A stretch of 64,000 nt of DNA from an uncultured Oscillospiraceae bacterium. GTDB lineage: Bacteria; Bacillota; Clostridia; Oscillospirales; Oscillospiraceae. The stretch is from positions 24,555 to 88,554 of the forward strand of contig CANQMW010000012.1 in NCBI GenBank assembly GCA_947625045.1, in the 5' to 3' direction. Positions 44,766 through 53,818 of this stretch are shown here, piece after piece. Under the pieces are notes generated by a model, which worked only from the letters and a program-made list of their open reading frames with translations, searched no databases and was not told where the DNA came from. Made by a program: the position numbers and the translations under genes. Position 1 is the first letter of the stretch. The number at the start of each line of letters is the position of its first letter.

Positions 44766-46916
44766 TTACAGGGCAAAACCTTCCCTGCAGACGGCCCGCA
44801 GCGCCGTGGGGGCGGCCCCCAGAAGGGCCCGGCTCCGCCCGTCGGGCTGGGATTGGCCCACGAACACGTCGTAGTCCCCCTCTTCCACCCGGAGCACTCC
44901 CTGGTCGTCGTACAGGCCGAAGGCGGCGGCGGGCAGCGCTATGGTAACATCCTTCTCCTCCCCCGGCGCCAGGGCCACCTTTTTGAGGCCTTTGAGCTGG
45001 GCGTTGGGGGTGCCGGGACGGCGGGCCTTCACGTAGACCTGCACCGGGATCCGGGAGGCGTATGCGCCGGTGTTCTTCACCCGGCATGTGACGGTGAGGC
45101 CATCCGCCGTGACCGTATCGGAGGACAGCGCCTCCCGGTCAAAGGCGAAGGCAGTGTAGCTCAGCCCGTATCCGAAGGGATAGAGGGGCTCCGAGTCCAG
45201 ATACCGGTAGGTCCGGCCCTTCATGGCGTAGTCGGTGAAATCGGGCAGGGTCTGGCCCTCGCTGTAGAAGGTCACCGGCAGCCGGCCCTCGGGGCAGTTG
45301 TCCCCGAAGAGGGTCTGGGCGATGGCCGTGCCGCCCCGGGCCCCGGGGTACCAGCCCTGCAGTATGGCGGACACGTTTTCCTCCGCCCAGTCCAGGGCCA
45401 GGGCGCTGCCGCTGAGCACCACCAGCACCACCGGCTTTCCGCTCTCCACGATGGCCTTCAATATCTGCTCCTGCAAACCGGGCAGGCGCAGGTCCTTTTT
45501 GTCGCCGCTGGCGTGGGCGTTGCCCTGGTCGCCCTCCTCGCCCTCCAGGCTGGGGTCCAGGCCCAGCACGGCCACTACCACGTCGCTTTCCCGGCACACA
45601 GCCTTCACCTCGGAGAGCCGGTCGTTGGCCTGGCCCAGGTGCTCCGCCCTGTCCATAAAGAGGTGGCAGCCCTGGGAATAGACCACCCGCACGTCGCTGC
45701 CCAGGTAGTCCTCCAGCCCCTCCAGCACGGTCTCGTACCGGGAGGCGGTGCCCTCGTAGTTGCCCACCAGGGCCCGGCGGTTGTCGGCGTTGGGGCCGAT
45801 GACCCCCAGGGTCTTTATCTTTGTCTTGTCCAGGGGCAGCAGCCCATCGTTTTTCAGAAGGGTCAGGCACCGCTTCGCCGCGTCCAGGTCCAGCGCCTTC
45901 ATGGCGGGGCTGTCCACCACGCTGTAGTCTATGCTGTCATAGGGCACCTTCCCCGGCTCCTCGAACAGGCCCAGCTTCATCCGGGTGGTGAACAGCCGCT
46001 CGCAGGCCTGGGTGATCTTGTCCTCGCCGATGAGCCCCTCCCGGACCGCCTGGACCAGGTTCACGAACACCTCGCCGCAGTTGACGTCGCAGCCGTTGGT
46101 CACCGCCAGGACCGCCGCCTGGCGGGCGTTGGCCGTGACGTGGTGGCCCAGGTAGAAGTCCTTGATGGCCCAGCAGTCGGACACCACGTGCCCGTCAAAG
46201 CCCCACCGGCCCCGGAGGATGTCCTTCAAAAGGGTCTCGCTGCCGCAGCAGGGCTCCCCGTTGACCCGGTTATAGGCGCCCATGACCGCCTCCACGCCCT
46301 CGTCCCGGACCAGTTCCTTAAAGGCGGGCAGGTAGGTCTCGAACAGGTCCTGTTTGGACACCTCCGCGTCGAACTCATGGCGCAGGTCCTCCGGCCCGGA
46401 GTGGACGGCGAAGTGCTTGGCGCAGGCCGCCACCTTCAGGTAGTCCGGGTCGTCCCCCTGCATGCCCCGCACAAAGGCGCCGCCCAGGCGGCCGGTGAGG
46501 AAGGGGTCCTCCCCGTAGGTCTCGTGGCCCCGGCCCCAGCGGGGGTCCCGGAAGATGTTCACGTTGGGCGACCACATGGTCAGGCCCTTGTAGATATCCC
46601 GGTCCCCGAACTGCTGCTGGGCGTTGAATTTGCCCCTGGCCTCGGTGGAGACGGCGTCGCCCACCTCATGGACAAGCTCCTCGTCGAAGGCGGCCGCCAT
46701 GGCGATGGCTTGGGGGAACACCGTGGCCGTGCCGGCCCGGGCCACCCCGTGCAGCGCCTCGTTCCACCAGTTATAGGCGGGCACGCCCAGCCGCTCGATG
46801 GCCGGGGCGTTGAAGAGCATCTGGGATACCTTCTCCTCCAGGGTCATTTGCGCCACCAGGTCATGGGCCCGCTTTTTATATTCCTCAGTCTTCTTTTTAT
46901 TTTCAAAAAGCCGCAT
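44766..46916 (-). CDS. Glycoside hydrolase family 3 (beta-glucosidase/beta-xylosidase)
   Basis: A 716-residue retaining glycosidase. It has the N-terminal barrel with NWWNEALHGVARAG, KHFAVHSGPEDLRH and the nucleophile Asp in GHVVSDCWAI, an alpha/beta sandwich domain and a C-terminal fibronectin III-like domain. There is no signal peptide, so it acts inside the cell on imported oligosaccharides. The NWWNEALHG segment is typical of the xylosidase/arabinosidase-type GH3 group. The ATG follows AAGGAG. It ends the ABC importer operon. Confidence 0.94.
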   Translation of the reverse strand: MRLFENKKKTEEYKKRAHDLVAQMTLEEKVSQMLFNAPAIERLGVPAYNWWNEALHGVARAGTATVFPQAIAMAAAFDEELVHEVGDAVSTEARGKFNAQQQFGDRDIYKGLTMWSPNVNIFRDPRWGRGHETYGEDPFLTGRLGGAFVRGMQGDDPDYLKVAACAKHFAVHSGPEDLRHEFDAEVSKQDLFETYLPAFKELVRDEGVEAVMGAYNRVNGEPCCGSETLLKDILRGRWGFDGHVVSDCWAIKDFYLGHHVTANARQAAVLAVTNGCDVNCGEVFVNLVQAVREGLIGEDKITQACERLFTTRMKLGLFEEPGKVPYDSIDYSVVDSPAMKALDLDAAKRCLTLLKNDGLLPLDKTKIKTLGVIGPNADNRRALVGNYEGTASRYETVLEGLEDYLGSDVRVVYSQGCHLFMDRAEHLGQANDRLSEVKAVCRESDVVVAVLGLDPSLEGEEGDQGNAHASGDKKDLRLPGLQEQILKAIVESGKPVVLVVLSGSALALDWAEENVSAILQGWYPGARGGTAIAQTLFGDNCPEGRLPVTFYSEGQTLPDFTDYAMKGRTYRYLDSEPLYPFGYGLSYTAFAFDREALSSDTVTADGLTVTCRVKNTGAYASRIPVQVYVKARRPGTPNAQLKGLKKVALAPGEEKDVTIALPAAAFGLYDDQGVLRVEEGDYDVFVGQSQPDGRSRALLGAAPTALRAVCREGFAL

Positions 46917-46938
46917 AAGTCGCTCCTTGATATCGTAA

Positions 46939-47496
46939 TTATGGTCCCTGCTCCGCCACGGACTGGGTGAAGTACTCCTCCGCAGCCGCGGCGTTTTCCC
47001 CGTTCACGCCCACCGACGTGCGCCCGATGTACCGGGGCCGGGCATCCGCTCCAACCGTGAAGGTCTCCTGCATGTAGCGGGAATCGTCCTGTAACCGGAG
47101 GCCCGCGGCCACATAGCCGTTTTCCACCAGCTGCTGCATCTCATCCTCCGGGGCGATGACCAGGTCCAGGGGGTCCGTGGTCAGGCGGACCACGAAGGCC
47201 TGCATCTGGGCCGTATCGCTCTCCAGATAGCTGGTCACGTCGCACGCGCCGCCCACCAGCTCGCCCAGCTCTTGGGCAAAGGTCTGGCACTGCTCCGTGC
47301 TCAGCCGGTCGTCCAGGGCCATGACCCGCAGGGCATACTGCTCCCCCGGGCCGAACACGGACTTGATAAACACCGCGCCCACGAACACCGCCGCGGCGAT
47401 GACCAGCATGGTCACACCGTAGTATTGCAGCACCCACTGTATCTTTTTGGGAAAGGTCAGGGCTTTAAATTTTTCCCTGTCCATCCTGTCCTTCAT
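46939..47496 (-). CDS. Single-pass membrane protein of sugar-transport operon
   Basis: A 185-residue protein with a basic N-terminus, one transmembrane helix (about 27-50) and an extracellular domain (SVFGPGEQYALRVMALDDRLS onward) that I cannot assign. Proteins of this type recur after YesL-like genes in clostridial sugar-importer operons. It overlaps the YesL-like gene by 32 bases. The ATG follows GGAGG by six bases. Confidence 0.7.
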   Translation of the reverse strand: MKDRMDREKFKALTFPKKIQWVLQYYGVTMLVIAAAVFVGAVFIKSVFGPGEQYALRVMALDDRLSTEQCQTFAQELGELVGGACDVTSYLESDTAQMQAFVVRLTTDPLDLVIAPEDEMQQLVENGYVAAGLRLQDDSRYMQETFTVGADARPRYIGRTSVGVNGENAAAAEEYFTQSVAEQGP

Positions 47497-48121
47497 GGCG
47501 TGCCTCCGTCTTCTGAAAGACCGTGAGCATGATCCGGGCGATCAGGTAACCCGGATAGCTCAGCCCATACAAAAACCACAGCCAGAAGAAGTAGTCCGAC
47601 AGCAGCATCAGGGCCAGGGGGAACAGCATCAGCACCGCCATGGCGAGGCTCCTGGGCAGGAATCCCACGGTGAGCAGCGCCGCGTTTTTCAGCGTCTGCT
47701 TCCAGTTCCGGTCGTACCGGGCCAGCAGCGCGAAGTAGTAGTTCAGCACCATGACCGCCCCCACAATGATGAGGGAGATGAGCCCCAGGGTCACCTTGTA
47801 CAGCACCCCGTAGGCGTCCATCACCCCCTGGTGCAGCAGCCACAGCTCATACCCGTACACGGCCAGCACCACCAGCCCTATGAGCCACACGGCCGTGGCG
47901 TTTTTGAAGTTTTTGCGGAAGGCGCGGAAGAACCCGCGGGTCAGCGCCCCGCTGTCGTTTTCCGCCATCCGCAGCAGCAGATAGTACATGGAGGCGAAGG
48001 ATGCGCCCGCCGTAACAACGGGCAGGGCGCATACCAACGTCAGCAAATTGATCCATACCAGGTCAACGAGCTTTCCGATGGCGCGGAAAACCACGTTGTC
48101 CATGCTGAACAGCTTATCCAC
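47465..48121 (-). CDS. YesL/DUF624-family membrane protein
   Basis: A 218-residue protein with about five transmembrane helices, with the family start (LFSMDNVVFRAIGKLVDLVWINLLTLVCALPVVTAG, here in part). YesL-type proteins accompany carbohydrate ABC transporters in Firmicutes; the biochemical role is unknown. The start is a GTG; an ATG six codons later is possible. Confidence 0.85.
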   Translation of the reverse strand: MDKLFSMDNVVFRAIGKLVDLVWINLLTLVCALPVVTAGASFASMYYLLLRMAENDSGALTRGFFRAFRKNFKNATAVWLIGLVVLAVYGYELWLLHQGVMDAYGVLYKVTLGLISLIIVGAVMVLNYYFALLARYDRNWKQTLKNAALLTVGFLPRSLAMAVLMLFPLALMLLSDYFFWLWFLYGLSYPGYLIARIMLTVFQKTEARHEGQDGQGKI

Positions 48122-48127
48122 GTATCT

Positions 48128-48970
48128 TTATCCCTTCACGCTGCCCAGGGCCACGCCCGCGATGATGTACTTCGATAGCAGGAAGTACACGATGAACAGG
48201 GGCAGCACCGTGAGCGTCAGGCCCAAATAAATGGCGCCGTTCTCTCTCTTGTAGATATCGCCTTTCAGCAGCGACACCATGATGGGCATGGTGTACTTCT
48301 CCTGCCGGGTCAGAAGGATCAGCGGCAAAAACAGCTGGTTCCAGGAGTTGACGAAGGAGAAGATGGCCTGGGTGGCGATGGCGGGTTTCATGATGGGCAG
48401 CACGATCCGGTTGAAGGTGTGGAATTCCCTTGATCCGTCGATACGGGCCGACTCCACGATCTCAAGGGGCAGCGACGAGAGCATGAACTGCCGCATGAAG
48501 AACACCGTGCTGGGCGCCGCGATGGCCGGCAGGATCAGGGGCAGGAAGCTGTTGGTCAGGTGGATGCGGTACATGAACTGATAGAAGCCGATGCTGATCA
48601 CCTGGGAGGGGATCATCATCACCGCCAGGATGAAGGTGAAGAACGGCTTGCGCAGCTTCCAGTTATACACCACCAGGGCGTGGGCCGTCAAGGACGAGAA
48701 ATACACCGTGCAGGCCGTGGCGCCCAGGGAGATGATGGCGGAGTTCAGGAAGCCCCGCATGGGGTTGAAGGCCTTGCCCGTCAGGATCTTGAAGTTCTCG
48801 ATCAGATGGCTGGACGGAATCAGGGAGATGGCCTGCTGCTGGATCTGCACGGTGCTCCTGGTGGAGTTGATGACCATGATCAAAAAGGGCATGATGCTCA
48901 AAATGGCCAGGAAGATGCAGACGATATAGACCATAGCCAGAAAGCCCTTGGATACATTCAGCTTTTTCAT
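48128..48970 (-). CDS. Carbohydrate ABC transporter permease (MalG type)
   Basis: A 280-residue inner-membrane permease with six helices and the EAA-type cytoplasmic loop (PLEIVESARIDGSREFHTFNRIVLPIMKP) that contacts the ATPase. It ends in the KYIIAGVALGSVKG tail typical of MalG/UgpE-like proteins. It overlaps the other permease by four bases. No ATPase gene is present in this operon; a shared MsmK/UgpC-type ATPase elsewhere is usual. Confidence 0.95.
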   Translation of the reverse strand: MKKLNVSKGFLAMVYIVCIFLAILSIMPFLIMVINSTRSTVQIQQQAISLIPSSHLIENFKILTGKAFNPMRGFLNSAIISLGATACTVYFSSLTAHALVVYNWKLRKPFFTFILAVMMIPSQVISIGFYQFMYRIHLTNSFLPLILPAIAAPSTVFFMRQFMLSSLPLEIVESARIDGSREFHTFNRIVLPIMKPAIATQAIFSFVNSWNQLFLPLILLTRQEKYTMPIMVSLLKGDIYKRENGAIYLGLTLTVLPLFIVYFLLSKYIIAGVALGSVKG

Positions 48971-49950
48971 GCGCCCGTCCTCGCTTTCTGCTTCTCCTCG
49001 CGAAGTCTCTGACGTTCCGCGCGCTTCAGTTCCTTCTGGGCCGCCGCCTCGTACCGGTCCCGCATGAGGTAGAATACCACGGCGGAGAGCACGCAGATGA
49101 TGGCGAACATGATCATACTGGCGGCGGAGGCGCGGTTATACATATAACTGCCGCTGAACGCCTGGTTGTAGATGAACACGCTGGCGGTCAGCGTGGCGTT
49201 GTTGGGCCCGCTCTTCGAGACCAGCAGATAGGGGATATCGAACATCTGCAGGCCGCCGATAAGACTGGTTACCAGGGTGTAGATCAGGATGGTGCGCAGG
49301 TTGGGAAGGGTGATGTAGAAAAACTTCTGCCAGCCCGATGCGCCATCCAGCTCCGCGGCCTCGAACCACTCGGTGTTCATGCCCAGGATGCCGGATATGA
49401 GCACGATCATGGTGTAGCCGTACCACATCCAGAACTGGATGAAGGATACGACGCCCTTCGCCCACCACTTGTTCTGGAAGAAGTTATAGGGCGAATTGAT
49501 AATGCCCAATTTCTGCAGCAGGCTGTTCATGGGCCCCATGGGGTAGCCGAACAGAGTGCCGAACAAAATGGCGATAGTGGCCGCCGTGATGATGTTGGGC
49601 ATGTAAAAGACGACTTTGAAGAAGCCCTGTCCTTTGACATGGAACAGCGTCCCGGAGAACCAGGCCGCCAGCAGCAGGGCCAGCAGGATCTGGGGCAAGA
49701 AGTTCAGGCCCCACAGCACGAAGGTGTTTTTCAGCGCCGTCTTGAAGGACGGAGAGCTGAGGATCTGCTGGAAGTTCTTAAAGGGTTCCGACAGGAAGTT
49801 GAAATTCGTCGCGCCCAGGCCCTTGAAGTCCGTGAAGCCGATGACCAGCGTGAAGATGACCGGATAAAGGGTGAACAAACAGAAGGCGACGACGAAGGGG
49901 ATACTGAATATGTAGCCGTATTTGGCGTATGACAGTTTTTTGGGTCTCAT
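48967..49950 (-). CDS. Carbohydrate ABC transporter permease (MalF type)
   Basis: A 327-residue permease with six helices and an EAA loop (EWFEAAELDGASGWQKFFYITLPNLR). The start (MRPKKLSYAKYGYIFSIP) follows GAGGAGG; an upstream in-frame extension overlaps the terminator and was rejected. It pairs with the MalG-type permease. Confidence 0.95.
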   Translation of the reverse strand: MRPKKLSYAKYGYIFSIPFVVAFCLFTLYPVIFTLVIGFTDFKGLGATNFNFLSEPFKNFQQILSSPSFKTALKNTFVLWGLNFLPQILLALLLAAWFSGTLFHVKGQGFFKVVFYMPNIITAATIAILFGTLFGYPMGPMNSLLQKLGIINSPYNFFQNKWWAKGVVSFIQFWMWYGYTMIVLISGILGMNTEWFEAAELDGASGWQKFFYITLPNLRTILIYTLVTSLIGGLQMFDIPYLLVSKSGPNNATLTASVFIYNQAFSGSYMYNRASAASMIMFAIICVLSAVVFYLMRDRYEAAAQKELKRAERQRLREEKQKARTGA

Positions 49951-49974
49951 ATACGCCCTCCTCTCCGCTGCTGT

Positions 49975-50014
49975 CAAAAAAGGGAGACGGCCCATGTGTA
50001 TGAACCGTCCCCCT
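49975..50014 (-). terminator. Partial terminator between the binding protein and permeases
   Basis: A GACGG-centred stem with flanking GGG/CCC pairs and a T6 run on the minus strand lies after the binding-protein stop. Such a hairpin would give more binding protein than permease. Confidence 0.55.
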
Positions 50015-50028
50015 CTGCCGTCAGAATT

Positions 50029-51384
50029 TTAGAACTCGACCTCGATATCCAGGTTGTCGGCTATGTTGGTCTTGAAGGCCTCGATAGCGCCGTCGCGGTC
50101 CAGCTCACCGGAGGTGTAGGCACGGACAGCGTCACGCCAATAGGAGTTGATGGTCTCGTCGTACTGGGTCAGGTTGGTGCCGTTGGCAAAGGCGTTGGCG
50201 GGAACGAACACGTCGAACATATTCTGGCCGCCCAGGAAAGCGACAGCGCCGTCGGAAGCGGCCATCACGGTGGAGGAAGCGACGCAGTCCTTGGTTCCCT
50301 CTACGCCATCGACCATGGTGCCGTTGGCCCAGTGATACTGCAGGCCGTCCTCAGTGGAGTCCAGGGTGACCCACTCGATGAGCTTGGCAACAGCGTCCTT
50401 CTTGGCCTCGGAGACGTCCTTGTTGGCCAGCAGCCAAGTGCCGCCCCAGAAGAAGCCGATGGGGCTCTCGCAGACGGCCCAGTCGCCGTAGGTGCCCTCG
50501 CCGACAGCCTCGCCGCCGGAGTTGGGAGCCATGGTGTAGTTGATGAGCCACGCGGGGCCGAAGAAGCCGAACACGGGCTTGGAGCCGATACCGGCCATGT
50601 CATTGTACCAGGCCTCGGTCCAGTCCTGAGTATCGTTGTGATACTCGTTGTCCTTCAGCTGCTTGGACAGGTCCAGGAAAGCCTCACGCTTGGGGTCGAT
50701 GTTCAGAGCGCCGTCAACGATCCAGCCGCTGTCGGAGCTGTTCTCCACGGCGTGCCACAGGTCGCCGTCGCCGGAGATGATGGCGTCGCCGGCGGCCTTC
50801 AGGGTCTCGGCGGCCTCGAAGAACTTATCCCAGCTGCCGGAGCCGGCGCCGATGATCTCACCGATCTCAGCGGGGTCGTCGGTACCGAAGACTTCCTTGG
50901 CGATGGAGCGGCGATAGATGAACGCGCCGCCGGTGGCCTGATAGCCCAGGGCCACGACCTTGCCGTCGGGGTTGGTGCCGATGTCCACGCTGTACTGGGC
51001 GATGTCGGCGGTCTCCAGCTCACCGGCCACGTCGATGCCCAGGTCCTCATAGGGAGCGGCATAGCCCGCAGCGTCGCCCTGGGAGTACTTCAGGACGAAG
51101 GCGGCCTCGGCGCAGTAGATGTCGGGGGCGTCGTCGCCGCCGGCGGCCAGGGCCTGGTCCAGAGCGGGCTGATAGGCGCCGTCCGTGGTGGCGATGATGG
51201 TGGTGTTCAGGGTGTAGCCGAAGTCGGGATGCTCATCGATGTACTTCTGGAGCATCGTGGGGACCTCGTCCGTGAAGGCATAGAGGTTGATCACATTGTC
51301 GTCAGCCAGAGCGGTGGTGCCCAGACCGGCGAACAAGGATACGCACATCACGAGGACGAGCGCGATGGAAAGGATCTTCTTCAT
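50029..51384 (-). CDS. Extracellular sugar-binding protein
   Basis: A 451-residue solute-binding protein of the SBP_bac_1 type for an ABC importer. It has a signal peptide (MKKILSIALVLVMCVSLFAG, then LGTTALADD) that ends like a signal peptidase I site; no lipobox cysteine follows, unlike most Gram-positive binding proteins. Family-type segments are GGAFIYRRSIAKEVFG and FWGGTWLLANKDVS. It is first in the operon with the permeases and GH3, suggesting oligosaccharide uptake, perhaps xylan- or beta-glucan-derived. Confidence 0.93.
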   Translation of the reverse strand: MKKILSIALVLVMCVSLFAGLGTTALADDNVINLYAFTDEVPTMLQKYIDEHPDFGYTLNTTIIATTDGAYQPALDQALAAGGDDAPDIYCAEAAFVLKYSQGDAAGYAAPYEDLGIDVAGELETADIAQYSVDIGTNPDGKVVALGYQATGGAFIYRRSIAKEVFGTDDPAEIGEIIGAGSGSWDKFFEAAETLKAAGDAIISGDGDLWHAVENSSDSGWIVDGALNIDPKREAFLDLSKQLKDNEYHNDTQDWTEAWYNDMAGIGSKPVFGFFGPAWLINYTMAPNSGGEAVGEGTYGDWAVCESPIGFFWGGTWLLANKDVSEAKKDAVAKLIEWVTLDSTEDGLQYHWANGTMVDGVEGTKDCVASSTVMAASDGAVAFLGGQNMFDVFVPANAFANGTNLTQYDETINSYWRDAVRAYTSGELDRDGAIEAFKTNIADNLDIEVEF

Positions 51385-51413
51385 GGGATACCCTCCTCTG
51401 TTAGAATATAAAA

Positions 51414-51555
51414 ATTATATCAAGCCCCTTGAGGCGGGTATACAAAATACTTGCTCCACCGATTTTCAATTCTTGCTGATTTGTGCATTTTTGCCCTTTT
51501 TATCGGCCTATCGTTGCATTTTTTTGCAGTTTGCTATAAGATGAAATTAATTTCA
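51414..51555. promoter_or_regulatory. Divergent control region of the sugar importer
   Basis: Between the binding-protein and AraC genes there is a TATAAT (51414-51419, minus strand) without a clear -35 box. Direct repeats TGCATTTTTGC and TGCATTTTTTTGC (starts 51484 and 51515) are 31 bases apart, three helical turns, and a 14-bp palindrome TGAAATTAATTTCA (51542-51555) follows. Direct repeats at this spacing suit an AraC-family activator. Confidence 0.55.
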
Positions 51556-51599
51556 CTATCTTTATCAACAAAAATACCGGGGAAAGGAGGGAGCCATTC

Positions 51600-52526
51600 G
51601 TGGGAGTTGAACACTTTGGGGGATACCATGAGATCGTGCCCTTTACCGATAACCGTCATGTGATCGTATACAGGAACGACGAACCAACCAGCTATCCCAC
51701 CCACTGGCACACCCCTCTGGAGATCCTCATGCCCATCGAGAACGGCTACACCGCCCATATCGGCAACCGCACCTTCCACTTGGAGCCCTCGGATATCCTG
51801 TTCGTGGCTCCCAACGTCTACCACGCCTATGCGGCTCCCACCGAGGGCAAGCGCTTTTTCGTGCTCATCGACATGTCTATTGTCTCGGATGTACTTGGCG
51901 TCCGGCAGATGCTCTCCATGATAAATCCCACCGTCCTGTTCACCGCCTCCAACTCCCCTCTCATCCACGCCCGGCTCCAGCGGCTTTTGCGGGAGCTGTG
52001 CGACGCTTATTTTGAGCGGGAAAAATACCTGATACCCCCCCCCGATGGGATTTTTGGCCTCCCCGGTGCCCCGGCCGCGCCGGTGGACCTGATGGAGCCG
52101 GTGATCTACAGCCGGGCCATGGAGATGCTGGTGCTGGCGGCCCAGAACTACGGCACCTCCGACCGGCCCGCGCCGGTGAGCCGGGAGCGGCGGCAGGAAT
52201 ACGTCAACAAGATGACCATGGTCTGCTCCTACATCGACGACCATTGTACCGAGGACCTGTCCCTGGACAAGGTCTCCGGCATGATGAATTTCAGCAAGTT
52301 CCACTTCTCCCGGCTGTTCCGGGAGTTCACCGGCGAGTCCTTTTACCGCTACGTGAACCGCAAGCGCATCCAATATGCCTGCCAGCTCCTAGTGACCCAG
52401 GGCATGACCGTCACGGACACGGCCCTGGCCAGCGGCTATTCCAACGCCTCCTCCTTCATCCGCATGTTCAAATCCGTCGTGGGCTGCACCCCGGGGCAAT
52501 ACCGGGACCGGGCGATGGACAATTAA
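51600..52526 (+). CDS. AraC-family regulator of the sugar importer
   Basis: A 308-residue regulator with an N-terminal cupin domain (THWHTPLEILMPIENGYTAHIG) and a C-terminal double helix-turn-helix (LSLDKVSGMMNFSKFHFSRLF, then TALASGYSNASSFIRMFKS). The start is GTG after GGAGGG. Divergence from the binding-protein gene makes it the likely activator of the importer and GH3. The ligand is probably the imported sugar. Confidence 0.92.
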   Translation: MGVEHFGGYHEIVPFTDNRHVIVYRNDEPTSYPTHWHTPLEILMPIENGYTAHIGNRTFHLEPSDILFVAPNVYHAYAAPTEGKRFFVLIDMSIVSDVLGVRQMLSMINPTVLFTASNSPLIHARLQRLLRELCDAYFEREKYLIPPPDGIFGLPGAPAAPVDLMEPVIYSRAMEMLVLAAQNYGTSDRPAPVSRERRQEYVNKMTMVCSYIDDHCTEDLSLDKVSGMMNFSKFHFSRLFREFTGESFYRYVNRKRIQYACQLLVTQGMTVTDTALASGYSNASSFIRMFKSVVGCTPGQYRDRAMDN

Positions 52527-52577
52527 ACGCATGATAAAGGTGACCGGCCTGAAAGGCCGGTCACCTTTATCATGCGT
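52527..52577. terminator. 51-bp perfect palindrome between convergent genes
   Basis: Perfect 24-bp arms (start ACGCATGATAAAGGTGACC) with a three-base GAA loop lie directly after the AraC stop and 20 bases before the wecB stop. It should end transcription from both sides although T-runs are missing. Confidence 0.75.
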
Positions 52578-52596
52578 GCCCTTTCAAATGGTCCTG

Positions 52597-53694
52597 TTAC
52601 AGCTCCCTTTTCAGTATCTCCGCGATCCGCCGACTGGCCTTCCCGTCCCCGTAGGGGTTCACGGCGCTGCTCATCATCCGGTAAGCCTCGGGATCTGCGA
52701 GCAGGCGCAGAAACTCCCGGTGTATGGTCTGCCGGTCGGTCCCTACCAGCTTCAGCGTCCCCGCCTCGACTCCCTCGGGCCTCTCCGTGGTGTCGCGCAT
52801 GACCAGCACGGGCTTGCCCAGGGACGGCGCCTCCTCCTGGATGCCGCCGCTGTCGGTCAGGATCAGATATGCCCTATCCATGAAGTTATGGAAGTCCAGC
52901 ACATCCAGAGGCTCGATCAGCCTGATCCTTCCGCATCCGGCAAAGACCTTCCGCGCCGTATCCCGGACAGCCGGATTCATGTGGATGGGATAGACGACCT
53001 TGATATCCCGCACCTGCTCCACAGTGTCCCGGATCCCCTGGAACATGTGCATAAGGGGTTCGCCCAGGTTCTCCCGCCGGTGGGCCGTGAGGAGGATCAG
53101 GCGGCTGTCCCCTGCCCAGTCCAGAACGGGATGGCTGTAATCCTCTCTGACCGTCGTCGCCAGCGCGTCGATGACCGTGTTTCCCGTAACAAAGATGGAC
53201 GACTCGCGCTTCCCCTCGCGGAGCAGATTATTTTTGGCGGTCTCCGTGGGTGCAAAATGGAACCTGGCTAGGACCCCTACGCTCTGCCGGTTGAACTCCT
53301 CGGGGAAGGGCGACGCCAGATCATAGGTCCTCAGTCCCGCCTCCACATGGCCCACGGGTATCCCGAGATAGAATGCCGCCAGCGCCGAGGAAAACGCGGT
53401 GGTCGTATCCCCTTGCACCAGCACCAGGTCCGGCCGCTCCTTCTGCAGCACGTCTCTCATGCCCAGCAGCACGTTCGCCGTCACGTCGAACAGCGTCTGG
53501 CTGTCCTCCATGACCGCAAGGTCATAGTCCGCCTCTACGCCGAACGTCTTCAAAACCTGGTCCAGCATCTGACGGTGCTGGCCGGTTACGCAGCACACCA
53601 CTTGAAAATCCCCGTGTCTGCGCAGTTCTTTTACCACAGGACACATCTTTATCGCCTCGGGCCTTGTCCCGAAAACGACCATGATCTTTTTCAT
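52597..53694 (-). CDS. wecB: UDP-N-acetylglucosamine 2-epimerase (non-hydrolysing)
   Basis: Interconverts UDP-GlcNAc and UDP-ManNAc for cell-wall polymers such as teichoic-acid linkage units or capsules. The 365-residue protein has VFGTRPEAIKMCPVV, the QGDTTTAFSSALAAFY segment, HVEAGLRT and LTDSGGIQEEAPSLG. The ATG before KKIMVV follows AAGGAG. The Firmicutes name is mnaA. No other polysaccharide gene is adjacent. Confidence 0.95.
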   Translation of the reverse strand: MKKIMVVFGTRPEAIKMCPVVKELRRHGDFQVVCCVTGQHRQMLDQVLKTFGVEADYDLAVMEDSQTLFDVTANVLLGMRDVLQKERPDLVLVQGDTTTAFSSALAAFYLGIPVGHVEAGLRTYDLASPFPEEFNRQSVGVLARFHFAPTETAKNNLLREGKRESSIFVTGNTVIDALATTVREDYSHPVLDWAGDSRLILLTAHRRENLGEPLMHMFQGIRDTVEQVRDIKVVYPIHMNPAVRDTARKVFAGCGRIRLIEPLDVLDFHNFMDRAYLILTDSGGIQEEAPSLGKPVLVMRDTTERPEGVEAGTLKLVGTDRQTIHREFLRLLADPEAYRMMSSAVNPYGDGKASRRIAEILKREL

Positions 53695-53737
53695 ATGAGT
53701 CTCCTTACCCCCCATGGTCCGCGCTCACGTCACTCGT

Positions 53738-53818
53738 CATCTTCTGTTATACGACCGGATGCGGAGCAGATTGATGATGACGGCGTTCAGGCACATCAGC
53801 ATGACGGAGGTAGTTTCA
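53738..53818 (-). pseudogene. Possible C-terminal fragment of a membrane protein
   Basis: In the gap between the nitroreductase and wecB genes the minus strand reads ETTSVMLMCLNAVIINLLRI then a stop after RSYNRR. This looks like the last helix of a P-type cation ATPase (SVxxVLNALRL type). No upstream part exists, so it would be a relic. The match is short and may be chance. Confidence 0.3.
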
